From Oscarella lobularis (Eukaryota > Porifera > Homoscleromorpha > Homosclerophorida > Oscarellidae): DNA of 64,000 nt. Location: positions 1,240,001 to 1,304,000 of the forward strand of contig NC_089187.1 in NCBI RefSeq assembly GCF_947507565.1. The letters run 5' to 3'. The position numbers and the translations under genes were made by a program. Below are positions 55,019-64,000 of the stretch, one piece after another (the first letter of the stretch is position 1; every line of letters begins with the position of its first letter). The notes beneath the pieces are model-generated. The model had not been told where the DNA came from. It made no database searches and saw nothing but the letters and a program-made list of their open reading frames with translations.

Positions 55019-55615
55019 TATTTTCTCTTTCTACATGGCGGCCACTTTTGTATCTCTATTCCTACCCAATCACAGCCTGGTTTGCATGTACAAGAGTACA
55101 TCCGGTAAAAGTAAACGCCTTTTGACGGAATTTTACGGGACAAACGATTCTAATGATGTAATCCTTCATGACGCACGACGTTCAACGCGTACACTCCCGC
55201 GCTCTAAAATGAGGAATTTTATGTGTGGTTGCTTCAATTTTGCAGTCCCTCTCCAACGCGCTGAAATGCGTAGGCGGCGCAGGACACTAAACAGGGTCTG
55301 GATTTACTCTGTACCAAACTGAGTGCTCACATACAAACATTTTTCTCAAGATCAACCAATCATCGATCGAGGAAGCAGAACGTTTGCTCGATGGCTGACT
55401 CGCTCCTACTCTAACTGAGTTATGACAACAGACGAGGAGGAAAACCAGTTCCACAGGCGGAGAGATTGGCTACCTAACCAGCCAACTCAGCTACTCTCAC
55501 TTCTCCTTTGTCCTTTCTCTTAAAGCAGGTGAAAAGTACTTTTCTCTGCAGTGGCTTGAGTCCTGTCAAAGAAAAGGGATTATCTTAATTTGTCTAAACA
55601 ATTGATTCTAACGTA
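55019..55615. other. MITE end fragment then unassigned sequence
   Basis: About 55100-55235 matches the right third of the 32510-33334 MITE (cgattctaatgatgt, catgacgcacgac), in the same orientation. The rest has no gene. Confidence 0.5.
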
Positions 55616-56241
55616 CAGTAAACCCACGCATAAGTGTCCCACGTGACACTCCCTGGACTTAGCTGCGAAATTCAAAATGAGTAGGAATTACCATCTTTTC
55701 GCTAATGCGAAAGGATAGTAGATTCATTTATCTAAGATTTGGTCGAAGGATTACTCGATCGCATGCATAGTGGTCGCGTAATCCTTCACGTTACGGAAAA
55801 GTAGGTTTTGTCGTTTCCTGGCGAAGTTCCCTCAGCAACTAAGCTACTTCTTTCCTCGAAACGCACCGGCCTAATATTTTATTAGCATTGGTCGAAGCGA
55901 TTTTAAGTTGGTTGTTTCGTTTGTCTGCAATTACGGTCTGAAGTATCGTTCCTAAGAGCGTTTCTTAGAGCCTACGCTACAAATCGCGATTCGCCGCCCT
56001 CGCGAAACGAAATAAAACATGATTTAATTGACATTGGTCGAAGCGATTTCGAATCTTTCGCTTCGTTTAGAAGTTATTCGTTGTCATGGGCATGGCTAGT
56101 GCGCGCGCAAGGTCTCCACACCAGAAAAGACAGCAAAGCGCACATTAAACTTGACTTTGGTAGTGCCCGTTTCTTAGCTAATCGTATACTAAAGAACTCC
56201 GCTCCGTAATAGAAGAAAAACGAAAAATCGGTCTCGAACTA
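55616..56241 (+). mobile_element. Mariner-type MITE, right end cut by a pogo element
   Basis: It starts with cagtaaacccacgcataa after TA (55614-55615) and follows the 32510 MITE along its length (ttcgttgtcatgggc, gcgcgcgcaaggtc) until 56241, where a pogo element begins. Confidence 0.8.
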
Positions 56242-56604
56242 CAGTAGAACCTCTCATAGCGGACACTCTTTTTAGCGGACACCTCGCTATAACGGACAAC
56301 ATTCGTCGCACGAATTGACTCTTCTTACTTTTTCGTACAAATTTGACCTCTCTTTAACGGACACTCTAAATTCCGTATAGCGGACACATTTGTACTCCGA
56401 AAAAGCTTTACTCGAGTTTCTTGACCTCTTTGTTAAAGAAAAAACAAATTTTCTCAAAAGGGACACAAATATCTCTTATCACAAGGCAGGGACATTAATT
56501 ATGCAAGCCTTGAGGCTAGTTAAATCAAATTCTTCTGGCGACGTTCTTCTACTACAGACGCCACTCGCTGCAAGAATGCTGCCGGACCGTAGAGAGACTA
56601 GGTG

Positions 56605-56918
56605 CAGGGAATCTCAAGCCCATACCCTCCTCCTCGATTAACTCGGCTGCCTGTAATTATAACCGTTCCTGTATTAAATGCTCGCCTTAGAAAATGAGAA
56701 AACAGGGGAGCTACGTTGAATGGCACATGACCAACAACGGAACCGTCTCTGACGATGGCCACTGCGTTTCGGTCCTTTTCGTTTAGAGGATCTCTTTGCA
56801 ATAGGAGGACGTCTCCAACTTGAGGACTCCAATCTTCTTTATAGATGTGATATCCTCTCACGAAAGATGGTATTTCGATGTAGCTAGTGTCCGGCAGAGT
56901 ACCAGGCTGGCTAGCCAT
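56605..56918 (-). CDS. HIRAN-domain protein inside the pogo element
   Basis: An ATG at 56918 opens MASQPGTLPDTSYIEIPSFV. The body reads YHIYKEDWSPQVGDVLLLQR then DPLNEKDRNAVAIVRDGSVV and GHVPFNVAPLFSHFLRRAF, and ends with GSRVNRGGGYGLEIPCT before the stop. This is a nearly perfect HIRAN domain (LQR.P.N..D.NA..V......VGHVP) making up almost the whole 104-residue protein. HIRAN domains of HLTF-type proteins bind 3' single-stranded DNA ends. Its start lies 65 bp from the transposase start on the other strand, suggesting a shared divergent promoter. No lesion is seen. Confidence 0.75.
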
Positions 56919-56983
56919 CTTTGAAGCTCACGGCCCTCTTTAGCGTGCGCGGCTTTTGCACGTGTTTCGCGCAAGAGAAAACG

Positions 56984-57682
56984 ATGTCTCGCCCGACATT
57001 GCCAACAAGAAAGAGAAAACATCTTACGCTCAAAACGAAGATTGAAGTCATCAAAGCGGCAGAGAGCGATCCTCGTCTCACTCTGAGAGCATTGGCAGAG
57101 CGGTTTGACTGCAGCAAGACCCAAATTGGAACAACGCTGAAAAAGAAAGAGCAGTACCTAGAGCAATATGAAAGCAACCTTTCAAGTACAGCAATCCAAC
57201 TCCGACAAAAGGCTCGAAAGTCAAAATTCGAAGAGGTCAACGATCGATCGTACGACTGGTATGTTATGGCTTCGTCAAAGAATATTTATCCCGGAGGGCC
57301 GCAGTTGATAGAAAAAGCCAAGGAGATTGCTGAACGCTTGGGTATCAATGACTTTCGGGGGCTTCAGAAGTGGAAAACAAGGCTTAACCTTAGGCAGGTC
57401 ACGATTTGTGGTGAATCTGGGACTGTTCGGGGAGACACCGTTCAGTCTTGGAAAGAGAGGCTCCTGGAACTCCAGACAGGCCACAGCGCAAGAGACCTCT
57501 ACAATTTTGACGAGACAGGCTGTTTCTGGAAGGCTCTGCCCGACAAGGGCTTTGCGAGACGAGGAGAGAAATGCCGTGGAGGTAAACAGAAGAGCGCCAA
57601 GGTGAAGAATTTTTTCTGTGATTATATTGTACTTTGGATGGGAAGTGTTTTTACGTGGGTGATCGCAATCGGGTGCAATTAG
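56984..57682 (+). pseudogene. Pogo transposase, truncated in the DDE core
   Basis: An ATG at 56984 opens MSRPTLPTRKRKHLTLKTKI, a psq HTH (LRALAERFDCSKTQIGTTLK). The CENPB HTH follows (INDFRGLQKWKTRLNLRQVT), then YNFDETGCFWKALPDKGFAR with the first catalytic D. After GKQKSAKVKN the reading loses similarity and stops at 57682, so two of the three catalytic residues are absent. The N-terminal DNA-binding part is intact. Confidence 0.85.
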
Positions 57683-57690
57683 TCGGCGAT

Positions 57691-58028
57691 CCGAAAGCCG
57701 AACGGGGATCCGAGGCGAAACGCCAGCGCGCATCGCAGCGAACTTTCATCTGAGTTGTGTGGCGAGTTTACGGCCATATGACCTCGAAACAAAGGAAGTT
57801 GACGCGCAAAAACTGCTCGATGGATAGTAAACAAATTACGAAGCGATCGTCATCATCATAAATTAACTAGCGCGCTTCATCATTCTCTATTTACGGCTCT
57901 GAGTCAGAATGTTCATACGAATCTGCGTTCATTGGTCCAGAGTGGTCTCGTGATCCATTAATTAATAGGTTTTCAAAAAAACGCCTCTTTTTTAAAACTG
58001 CTTTCAGTGTGTTTAGTGGGGTTTAACC
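57691..58028. other. No gene recognised
   Basis: Intergenic sequence between the truncated pogo element and the right copy of the large repeat. Confidence 0.5.
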
Positions 58029-58861
58029 TTAACCCAACGTCGCGGATGTCCTCGTGGATGAGAAAGTTGCCAAGCCTCGAAAACAAGCTCGTTACCAAGA
58101 AGAAGAAGACTCGGAAGAAGAAGAAGACTCGGAAAAAGAAGAAGAGCGGAAAAAAGGTGACTAAAACTTCGGTTTATTTGTGAAATTCTGACATTTCTCT
58201 TTAGCTGAAGAAAATCTAAAAAAGGTAGTACTGAAACTTTTTGTGTATTTTGTATCATTATCTGTTGCTGATGCTCTGTTTTCTAATAGGTTTTTGTTTC
58301 TAATGATGTTGGATTCTGATGTTTGAAGTTCTTTTTCAATGTCTTTCGTGCCTGAATGTTTTTCGAATTTTGAATTCAATCTATTTGGGTAGAGAGTATC
58401 TGAAGTATTTATCCATTTTGTTTCTGTTTTTAGTAGGTCTTTTGTGACTTGTTGGATGTCAGAGAATAGCTGCGAATGATCGATTAGAGAAGCGTTCGAA
58501 CGATGAGGGACGTGGAGAAACGAGTCGCGACAAAGATTTCGTCAAACTTGAAGCGAAAACGATTTTCGCTACGATGCGAAACGAATCCGAGCGATTCGAA
58601 CGAGGTACGACGGCCGATTCGACGACGCGCGATGCGTATTAGCGGCGAATTCGAGTTCGTTGAATGAAAAAGCGATCGAAGGCGAGACGATGCGAATAAC
58701 GACTTTCGCGGCGATGCGATGCGCTTCGGAACGATAGAACTGGATGCGAAGACGGATTCGACGACGCGCGATGCGTATGAGCGGCGAATTCGAGTTCGAT
58801 GAATGGAAAGGCGGTCGAAGACGCGACGAGACAAAAAGTAATGCAGACGGCTTTATTTCAG

Positions 58862-58902
58862 TTGGCGACCGGTTTCGGACGTAGTGTCCTTCTTCAGGCT
58901 GT
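58862..58902 (-). ncRNA. Hammerhead-ribozyme-like motif (repeat copy 2)
   Basis: The same core order as at 9232-9274: CTGAAGA, stem GGAC/GTCC, GAAA, CC/GG, GTC. One base inside the hairpin differs (A for G) next to the loop, leaving the four core pairs intact. Confidence 0.5.
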
Positions 58903-59230
58903 AAAAAAAGCGAAGAAAAAAAGGCAAAGGAATGGAAAGAGTGACAACAAAAAAGAAAAAAGAGAATGTTCTATCAATATGGCGGCCTTTATAAGAGCAC
59001 GCGGTTGGGCACAGCTGCTGGAGAGTACTGGAACAGTCCAAATATCGCTATCAAGGCGGAGTTAGCGACGAACGACGTATCGAAGATATAAATAGACGGC
59101 CACGATAACGTGGAAAAGTTAATATGATATGACGATTATCCGTGACGAATGGCAAAGTGCGCATGCTACGTGCGCACGGAGTGACGTCTTATCGATGACG
59201 CGTATCGCGCGCGTTGCGGACTTCTCGAAA

Positions 59231-60479
59231 CGCTGTGGCTAGAGTCACGGTACCGTGACTCAAGTCTCACGGCTTGGAGTCACGGTAATCTACCGTGCGC
59301 TATATTACGTCATAGTAAATTTGCCGAGCCGCTGCCGAGCACTCTCCTAAGTCCGAGTCTTCGGAAAGCTGACAGCTTGAGCTAAGCGGGCAGCGTTTCC
59401 TGAGTACAGAAAACGACGGGACATCGACGGCCACGCTCTATAGAAGCCGTTTGTAAGCGAGCATGCGCAGTTAGTTCTTTCGAGAACTTAGCGAGTGACT
59501 GCATTTTCATGTTTTATTTTTTTATTTTTTTATTTATTGATCTCTTTTTATTTAGGGTTGTGACATCCTCTGCAGAACCATGTGCTACTCCTGGGTTCCT
59601 TCATAACACTCGCACAACGAAAGTGATACCAGTTAAAAGAACGACCTTTCCCGTTTCCTGAGAAAGTTCTTTCTGAACCATCTTCTTGTTGGCTTTCATA
59701 GCAAGCAATTTTGAAGCCGTCGCTTTTGCTTTAGTGTCTAGCGACCTTTGCGAAGGAAGATGACGAACGAGAGTCTATATGGAGATAATACTTAGTAAAA
59801 CAAACGACACAGAAAGTCACTTTACTTCAGATAGTTCATGGCTGTGCTCAGAGCAAAAACTCTTCACTTCAAGTGCAGAGCCATCTTTACTTGCTCGCAT
59901 ACTAAGGTGCGCCCGACAATCTTGTCTGAAAGTCCTACGACAGCATCACGTGAGATAGACATATCTTTGACAACCCGCACATGTTGACATACGAAGACGA
60001 CCGTATCCCTTTTTCTCTCGCTTTGAACGCCTGTCCGCCATGAATACAGCAATATTTTATTTCATAATATTTTAATGCCGGCGCCAACGGACGATCGACG
60101 CCGCGCTTGAACGCCGCTTTGATTGTTCTTGAATCGCGTATCCAAAATTCAATAAACTTCTTTCGCTTGTACTCTTCCAGTTTGGCTTCCAACTCCGCGA
60201 ACGACGCGAACTTTCCTACTGCAAAAAAACTCTCTATTTCGTCGCTTTCCGCCTTATTGCGATCGCCAGAGCCTCTCTCAGTCGACTCTTCGCTCATGTT
60301 TCGTTTTTACCGCCCGATCTCCCCGAAGACAAATCGACGTCACAACCAAGTGCGCTACACAGTGTTTTCCCATGAACGAATTCTATGACGCTACCCATGA
60401 CGTAATATAGCGCACGGTATATCACCGTGACTCCAAGACGTGAGACTTGAGTCACGGTACCGTGACTCTAGCCACAGCG
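59231..60479 (-). mobile_element. MULE-type element, 1249 bp, 9-bp target duplication
   Basis: The terminal inverted repeats begin cgctgtggctagagtcacgg and run for about 80 bp. They contain palindromic ggtaccgtgac words. The 9-bp word ttctcgaaa is duplicated at 59222-59230 and 60480-60488, and the empty site is seen in the other repeat copy. A 9-bp duplication with long inverted repeats is typical of Mutator-like elements. Confidence 0.93.
59935..60297 (-). pseudogene. FAR1/ZSWIM3-like N-terminal fragment in the MULE
   Basis: An ATG at 60297 opens MSEESTERGSGDRNKAESDE. FASFAELEAKLEEYKRKKFI, EFWIRDSRTIKAAFKRG and KYYEIKYCCIHGGQAFKARE follow, matching the FAR1-type DNA-binding N-terminus that in animals is found in ZSWIM3-like, MULE-derived proteins. 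The WRKY/GCM1-like zinc ligands (C..H) are partly present. No MULE transposase core follows, so the element is an internally deleted, non-autonomous copy. Confidence 0.65.
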
Positions 60480-60584
60480 TTCTCGAAAACGAGTCGAAAC
60501 GGCAGATTCGGACGATCCAAGGTGAGAATGACGTCGAAACGAGTAAAATAATGTCGAAAACACTTCGACTCTTCCATTTAGATT

Positions 60585-60923
60585 CTAGCGACGAGCCGCG
60601 ATCGGCGATGAATGCGAGAAACGTTTCGAAGAAGTGATCCGAAGCGATCCGAAGACGATAGAACGATATATTACGTTCCAAGACGTTGTAAGAACTTCGA
60701 TTAGACGAGGCGAATTCACGATGACGCTTCCGAACGACGAAAACTCGATATAACGACGTGAAAACCGGTAAAAACGATTCCGCTGTCGAATTCCGACTTG
60801 AACTAACGAAATAGGTGTTTTAAGAACGAAGACGACGTGTTTCGAAACGATATCCGAAGCGACGGGGCGTTTGCGAGTCGCAAAAAGGTGAAAAAGGTAT
60901 AGAAGGATGAAGAGGATGAACAT
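60585..60923 (-). CDS. Small conserved ORF of the large repeat (unknown)
   Basis: A 112-residue frame with a hydrophobic start (MFILFILLYLFHLF) also found in copy 1, where the hAT interrupts it. No domain is recognised. It could be a chance frame kept because the copies are young. Confidence 0.25.
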   Translation of the reverse strand: MFILFILLYLFHLFATRKRPVASDIVSKHVVFVLKTPISLVQVGIRQRNRFYRFSRRYIEFSSFGSVIVNSPRLIEVLTTSWNVIYRSIVFGSLRITSSKRFSHSSPIAARR

Positions 60924-60964
60924 TTCCTATTTATGATGCGGTTTCCTGTGCGAAGATGACGTAT

Positions 60965-61267
60965 TTAGACTTCCGAAAGAAGGAGATTAAATTCCGAATG
61001 AAACATAATGTAGATAATTGAATAGGCTCCGCCTTGATTTCTCTTTTTAGATGCCAATTTGAATAGATGACTTGAGCAATAACGGATTGGAAAAAACTCT
61101 TCAAAATCGCTCATGAACAGTATACGCACCCCCAGTGTGTTTCTCAAAAAGAAGCCGGCCAAATTGCGCAACCCCACTTCTGTCCAAAATCTGGCGCTGC
61201 CGGTCTTGACGCTCTTGATTTTCACGCCAGGAAATTCGTCTGCCGTCTTTTCGTATAGTTTTGTCAA
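60965..61267 (-). CDS. Small conserved ORF of the large repeat, copy 2 (unknown)
   Basis: This 100-residue frame is the counterpart of 5163-5465, same length, with shared strings such as ARFWTEVGLRNLAGF and SHLFKLASKKRNQGGAYS. No domain is recognised. Both copies stop after LLLSEV. Confidence 0.3.
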   Translation of the reverse strand: MTKLYEKTADEFPGVKIKSVKTGSARFWTEVGLRNLAGFFLRNTLGVRILFMSDFEEFFPIRYCSSHLFKLASKKRNQGGAYSIIYIMFHSEFNLLLSEV

Positions 61268-61670
61268 CGGTGTTTTGGGGTTTTTAATTCTTTCAAAAAC
61301 ACATCAACTTGTGTCAAAAATAAAGGTCAACGTTTTACCTTTTCTTCAGCAAAGACATCGCCTGCAGTCTTGGCGACGCCGACAAAGGCACGTTGCTACT
61401 TAGGCCGCCACGTTCAACGAGTACTACAAAAGGCTCAAATATCAATCTAACGACAAATTACCGCCTACCGTCGAAGCGCTTCGATTGGACTACCTCTAAC
61501 AAAAAAGTCATTACATTGAAAGAAAAAAGATTGCTCCTTCTTACGCGTGGCCTTTTCTCCGGACTGACAAAGTTTGATTATCCCTGCATAAAAAATTAAA
61601 ATAAAATCTTTTAAATTTTCCATTTTGCTTCTCACCCATGCTCATCTCCATCTCTTTACATAGACTTTTT

Positions 61671-62165
61671 TAAGTACTAAATGTTGAACTGCTACAGAAT
61701 AATTTTTTGGGTTATTTGAATGCGAATTTTATTATCTTCTTTGCGAGATCTGCAATACACGGTAGCACATTACATTTTTCGTTTCTCAAGAGCCTCCAAC
61801 TGGAGGCGAAGGCAGTGTCGTTGCCGTCACATTTTTCCTGTAGCTTTTTAATTGGTGTAATGTCCCGAAATTGAATTCTAAAAATTAATTTTTCTGAATT
61901 TGCTTAAAATAACATTAAGTACTAAATGTTGAACTGCTACAGAATAATTTTTTTGGGTTATTCAAATGCGAATTTTATTATCTTCTTTGCGAGATCTGCA
62001 ATACACGGTAGCACATTACATTTTTCGTTTCTCAAGAGCCTCCAACTGGAGGCGAAGGCAGTGTCGTTGCCGTCACATTTTTCCTGTAGCTTTTTAATTG
62101 ATGTAATGTCCCGAAATTAAATTCTAAAAATTAATTTTTCTGAATTTGCTCAAAATAACATTAAA
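61671..62165. repeat. Tandem duplication, ~246-bp period, 2 copies
   Basis: Counterpart of 4265-4757. Each unit contains gttgaactgctacagaata, gcgagatctgcaatacac and gaggcgaaggcagtgtcgtt. Confidence 0.85.
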
Positions 62166-62468
62166 ATGTATTACTTTTTATCGATTATAGCTATAATTTT
62201 TTTGTCTGAACATCGTGCCCGTTTCTTATAATTTTTTCTCACTTCTAGCTTAACGACTGCCAAATACAAACGCCAATCAACTTGACAGCGAAGATGGCAA
62301 GAATAACATTGTACCTTCAGCTGCTATGTGTAGCTGTTCAAGCAAACTTAAAGGTTTGTTTTGTAAAAAATAGGTAAAACTAATGAAATCATATTGTCTC
62401 CTTCTTACCTTTAGAAAAATTGCCCAACTCAATCACTAAAAGAAAAGTGATTAAAATTATATTATTAA

Positions 62469-64000
62469 CGAGCTGGCTACAAAGTGACTCTTACTTTGCC
62501 AATCATGGACGTAGTCCTCGGCGGCCAGGGCGACGTCGTCGGTGGTGGGGCCGTCAACGGTCGCGAGGGCGGCGGCAGCGGCGACGTCGTCGGTCAAGGC
62601 GGCAGTTCGTTCCTACGATGATGATGATTATGATGATGATAATCAAGTTTTAGTTATAGAGAGCGACGAATCATTCGTTCGTGCGCCATGCGCCTTCGAA
62701 CGTTTACCTGATCGCAAACAAGCGTCCATTTCTTCTCGTACGAATATTCGGCCATAGCCGTCGCTTTGTCTGCTGGCAAGTTCATCGTTTCCTGCAAACT
62801 GGCATTAACTAACGATCGACGAGACGTCGCTGACTATCTTTTCTTACGAGTATCTTAGTGACACGTATTCCGGTTAAGGCCCTGCAATGGGGTCTGTATT
62901 TCTGGAGTGCCAACGAGCACTTATATACCAGACTACATTCACGTGACCTAACTATTTTTTAACATGCATGTTCCCGAATGCGAATACGCCACACTTAGGG
63001 TTACACCAGGTAGGGAATAACAAAAGTAGACAGCAAGGACAAGCCCCCCCCCCCCCCCCCCCATCGCTAATGTTAGAGCCCAGGAGTTATCAATCCACTC
63101 ACGGTGCCAGTCGATAGCCGAGAACCCATACGTTACACGAGCGATCCAGTATCCAAACATGGTCATTGGAAAGCACCCGTCACATCGTCTAGAGTCCATA
63201 ATGAGTCCCTATTAGGTTTTCTCGACAGTTAACCGCCAGTTCCATGTTCAATTTTGAACAGAGGGAGCATAGTGGTAAAGTGTGACCTTGAACTTGACGG
63301 GGGATCAGTGCTGCCGCCAGTACTGGGTTCAAGGGTCAGGGTTTGCACGGGTTAGGACAGAAGAAGAAGAAAGTGAAAAGTCTGGCCTCCATTTTCACAT
63401 TTTTCGTGAGAGAAGAGGGTCCAAGACTTTTTGCCTCGATTTCTGTGCCCGTGTGTCGTCTTGGCCATTAAGAATATCGTCCAAATGGTCGTCAAGACTA
63501 TATTAAATATCATCCTTTATAATTTGGGCGATTTTTTATTTATAGTCATTGTACGCATGCGCAACACGTGACAACGAACAAACCACTTCTATGGCTTCGC
63601 CCGCGCCGGAATCACATTCAAAAACACGACCGGGACTTTAAAACGTGAGTTTAAAGCATAGCGTGCGCGCATATCATGGCGAAGGTAAAAGTCGTTCCCC
63701 CTTCGCTTTGACCCCTCGGTTCACTCCTCCCTTCGTCTTTGGTTTGTTCGATGGTCAGCGTGAAACGATGGCGAAAAAGGAAGTTGAACTGGACGAGGTT
63801 TGTCTTTTGAAATGTTCTACCGGTTGGTCGGACGATTCTACCGGTTTTAGGATTCTATCGCTAGAAGATTTTACGGCTTAATTATCACGCGTGAAATGCT
63901 TGTGGAAGCTACCACACGGGTACGCGTGATTTACGCGCATACCGTATTCGCGCGAAGAGTGTACCTGCGGGAATAGAGCCCTGGTTTCGAATAGATCCCC
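62469..64000. other. Right flank, no firm gene
   Basis: GC-rich GGX-coding repeats at 62515-62610 are followed by a gatgat run (62617-62640). A minus-strand frame at 62948-63199 contains FGYWIARVTYGFSAIDWHRE and may be an exon, but no family is recognised. A run of 19 C lies at 63044-63062. At 63768-63881 an ATG opens a 37-codon ORF (MAKKEVELDEVCLLKCSTGW) that ends cleanly at TAA; it may be a short first exon or a micro-ORF. Confidence 0.35.

Larger units (their letters stand above)
56242..57690 (+). mobile_element. Pogo-type transposon carrying a HIRAN ORF, right end missing
   Basis: The left end reads cagtagaacctctcatagcg after TA (56240-56241), with repeated gcggac words inside (agcggacac, taacggacaac). 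It includes a minus-strand HIRAN ORF (56605-56918) and a plus-strand transposase start (56984). The inverted partner of the left end is not present; the transposase stops early and unrelated sequence follows from about 57690. Confidence 0.8.
58029..62468 (-). repeat. Large TTAA-bounded repeat, copy 2 (inverted, with nested MULE)
   Basis: Reverse complement of 3957-10092. TTAA stands at both limits (58029-58032 and 62465-62468). Without the MULE and its 9-bp duplication it is about 3182 bp. It preserves the empty site of the hAT found in copy 1 (near 60650), while copy 1 preserves the empty site of this MULE (near 8900). The two insertions are therefore independent and later than the dispersal of the repeat. 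Confidence 0.85.

Overview
This window reads as a transposon-dense nuclear contig from a small-intron eukaryote, most likely an early-branching marine invertebrate; a sponge or a cnidarian would fit. Coding stretches are short exons split by GT..AG introns of about 50-100 bp. The mobile elements are of animal type: hAT, pogo/Tigger, piggyBac, Merlin, MULE, Kolobok-like, Penelope-like and Ty3/gypsy. There are no bacterial operons or ribosome binding sites, and I found no convincing tRNA or rRNA gene. The species cannot be named from the sequence alone.

Layout. A broken hAT transposase lies at 1.4-3.0 kb. A repeat bounded by TTAA occurs twice in opposite orientations, at 3957-10092 and 58029-62468. 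The two copies bracket about 48 kb and are almost the same length (about 3.16 and 3.18 kb) once later insertions are removed. The left copy carries a hAT element (5778-8747) and the right copy a MULE (59231-60479). Each copy also carries a hammerhead-ribozyme-like motif of the kind known from Penelope-like retroelements. From 10 to 23 kb there are a protein-kinase relic, an unrecognised multi-exon gene, a piggyBac with a Merlin inserted at its 5' end, a Penelope GIY-YIG remnant, a Tc1-like end, another unrecognised gene and a Tigger nested in a mariner-type MITE.

The 22.8-38.9 kb stretch is the most unusual. It holds ubiquitin-system pieces: an OTU-like protease gene, a USP Cys-box exon, and a CUE plus HECT N-lobe gene on the minus strand. 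A HECT C-lobe lies 10 kb away on the plus strand. Two IS3-like integrase-type DNA transposons lie in the same stretch; their terminal inverted repeats are built from tandem ~19-22 bp units. One of them interrupts the OTU gene with a 6-bp target duplication. The other appears to have been split by an inversion of about 9.5 kb.

From 39 to 58 kb come two Ty3/gypsy remnants, several DDE transposase remnants, a probable single-pass membrane protein (46.5-47.3 kb), a second Merlin, a RecQ-like helicase fragment, a nearly intact pogo element (53247-55018), and a pogo element carrying a divergently transcribed HIRAN-domain ORF (56242 to about 57690). A second HIRAN ORF lies at 43.2-43.7 kb. Most ORFs here are decayed mobile-element proteins. 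The best candidates for non-transposon genes are the membrane protein, the two-exon gene at 29.6-30.2 kb, and the unrecognised multi-exon genes at 11-12.6 kb and 18.9-19.7 kb. Domain calls rest on motif recognition by eye, without database searches.
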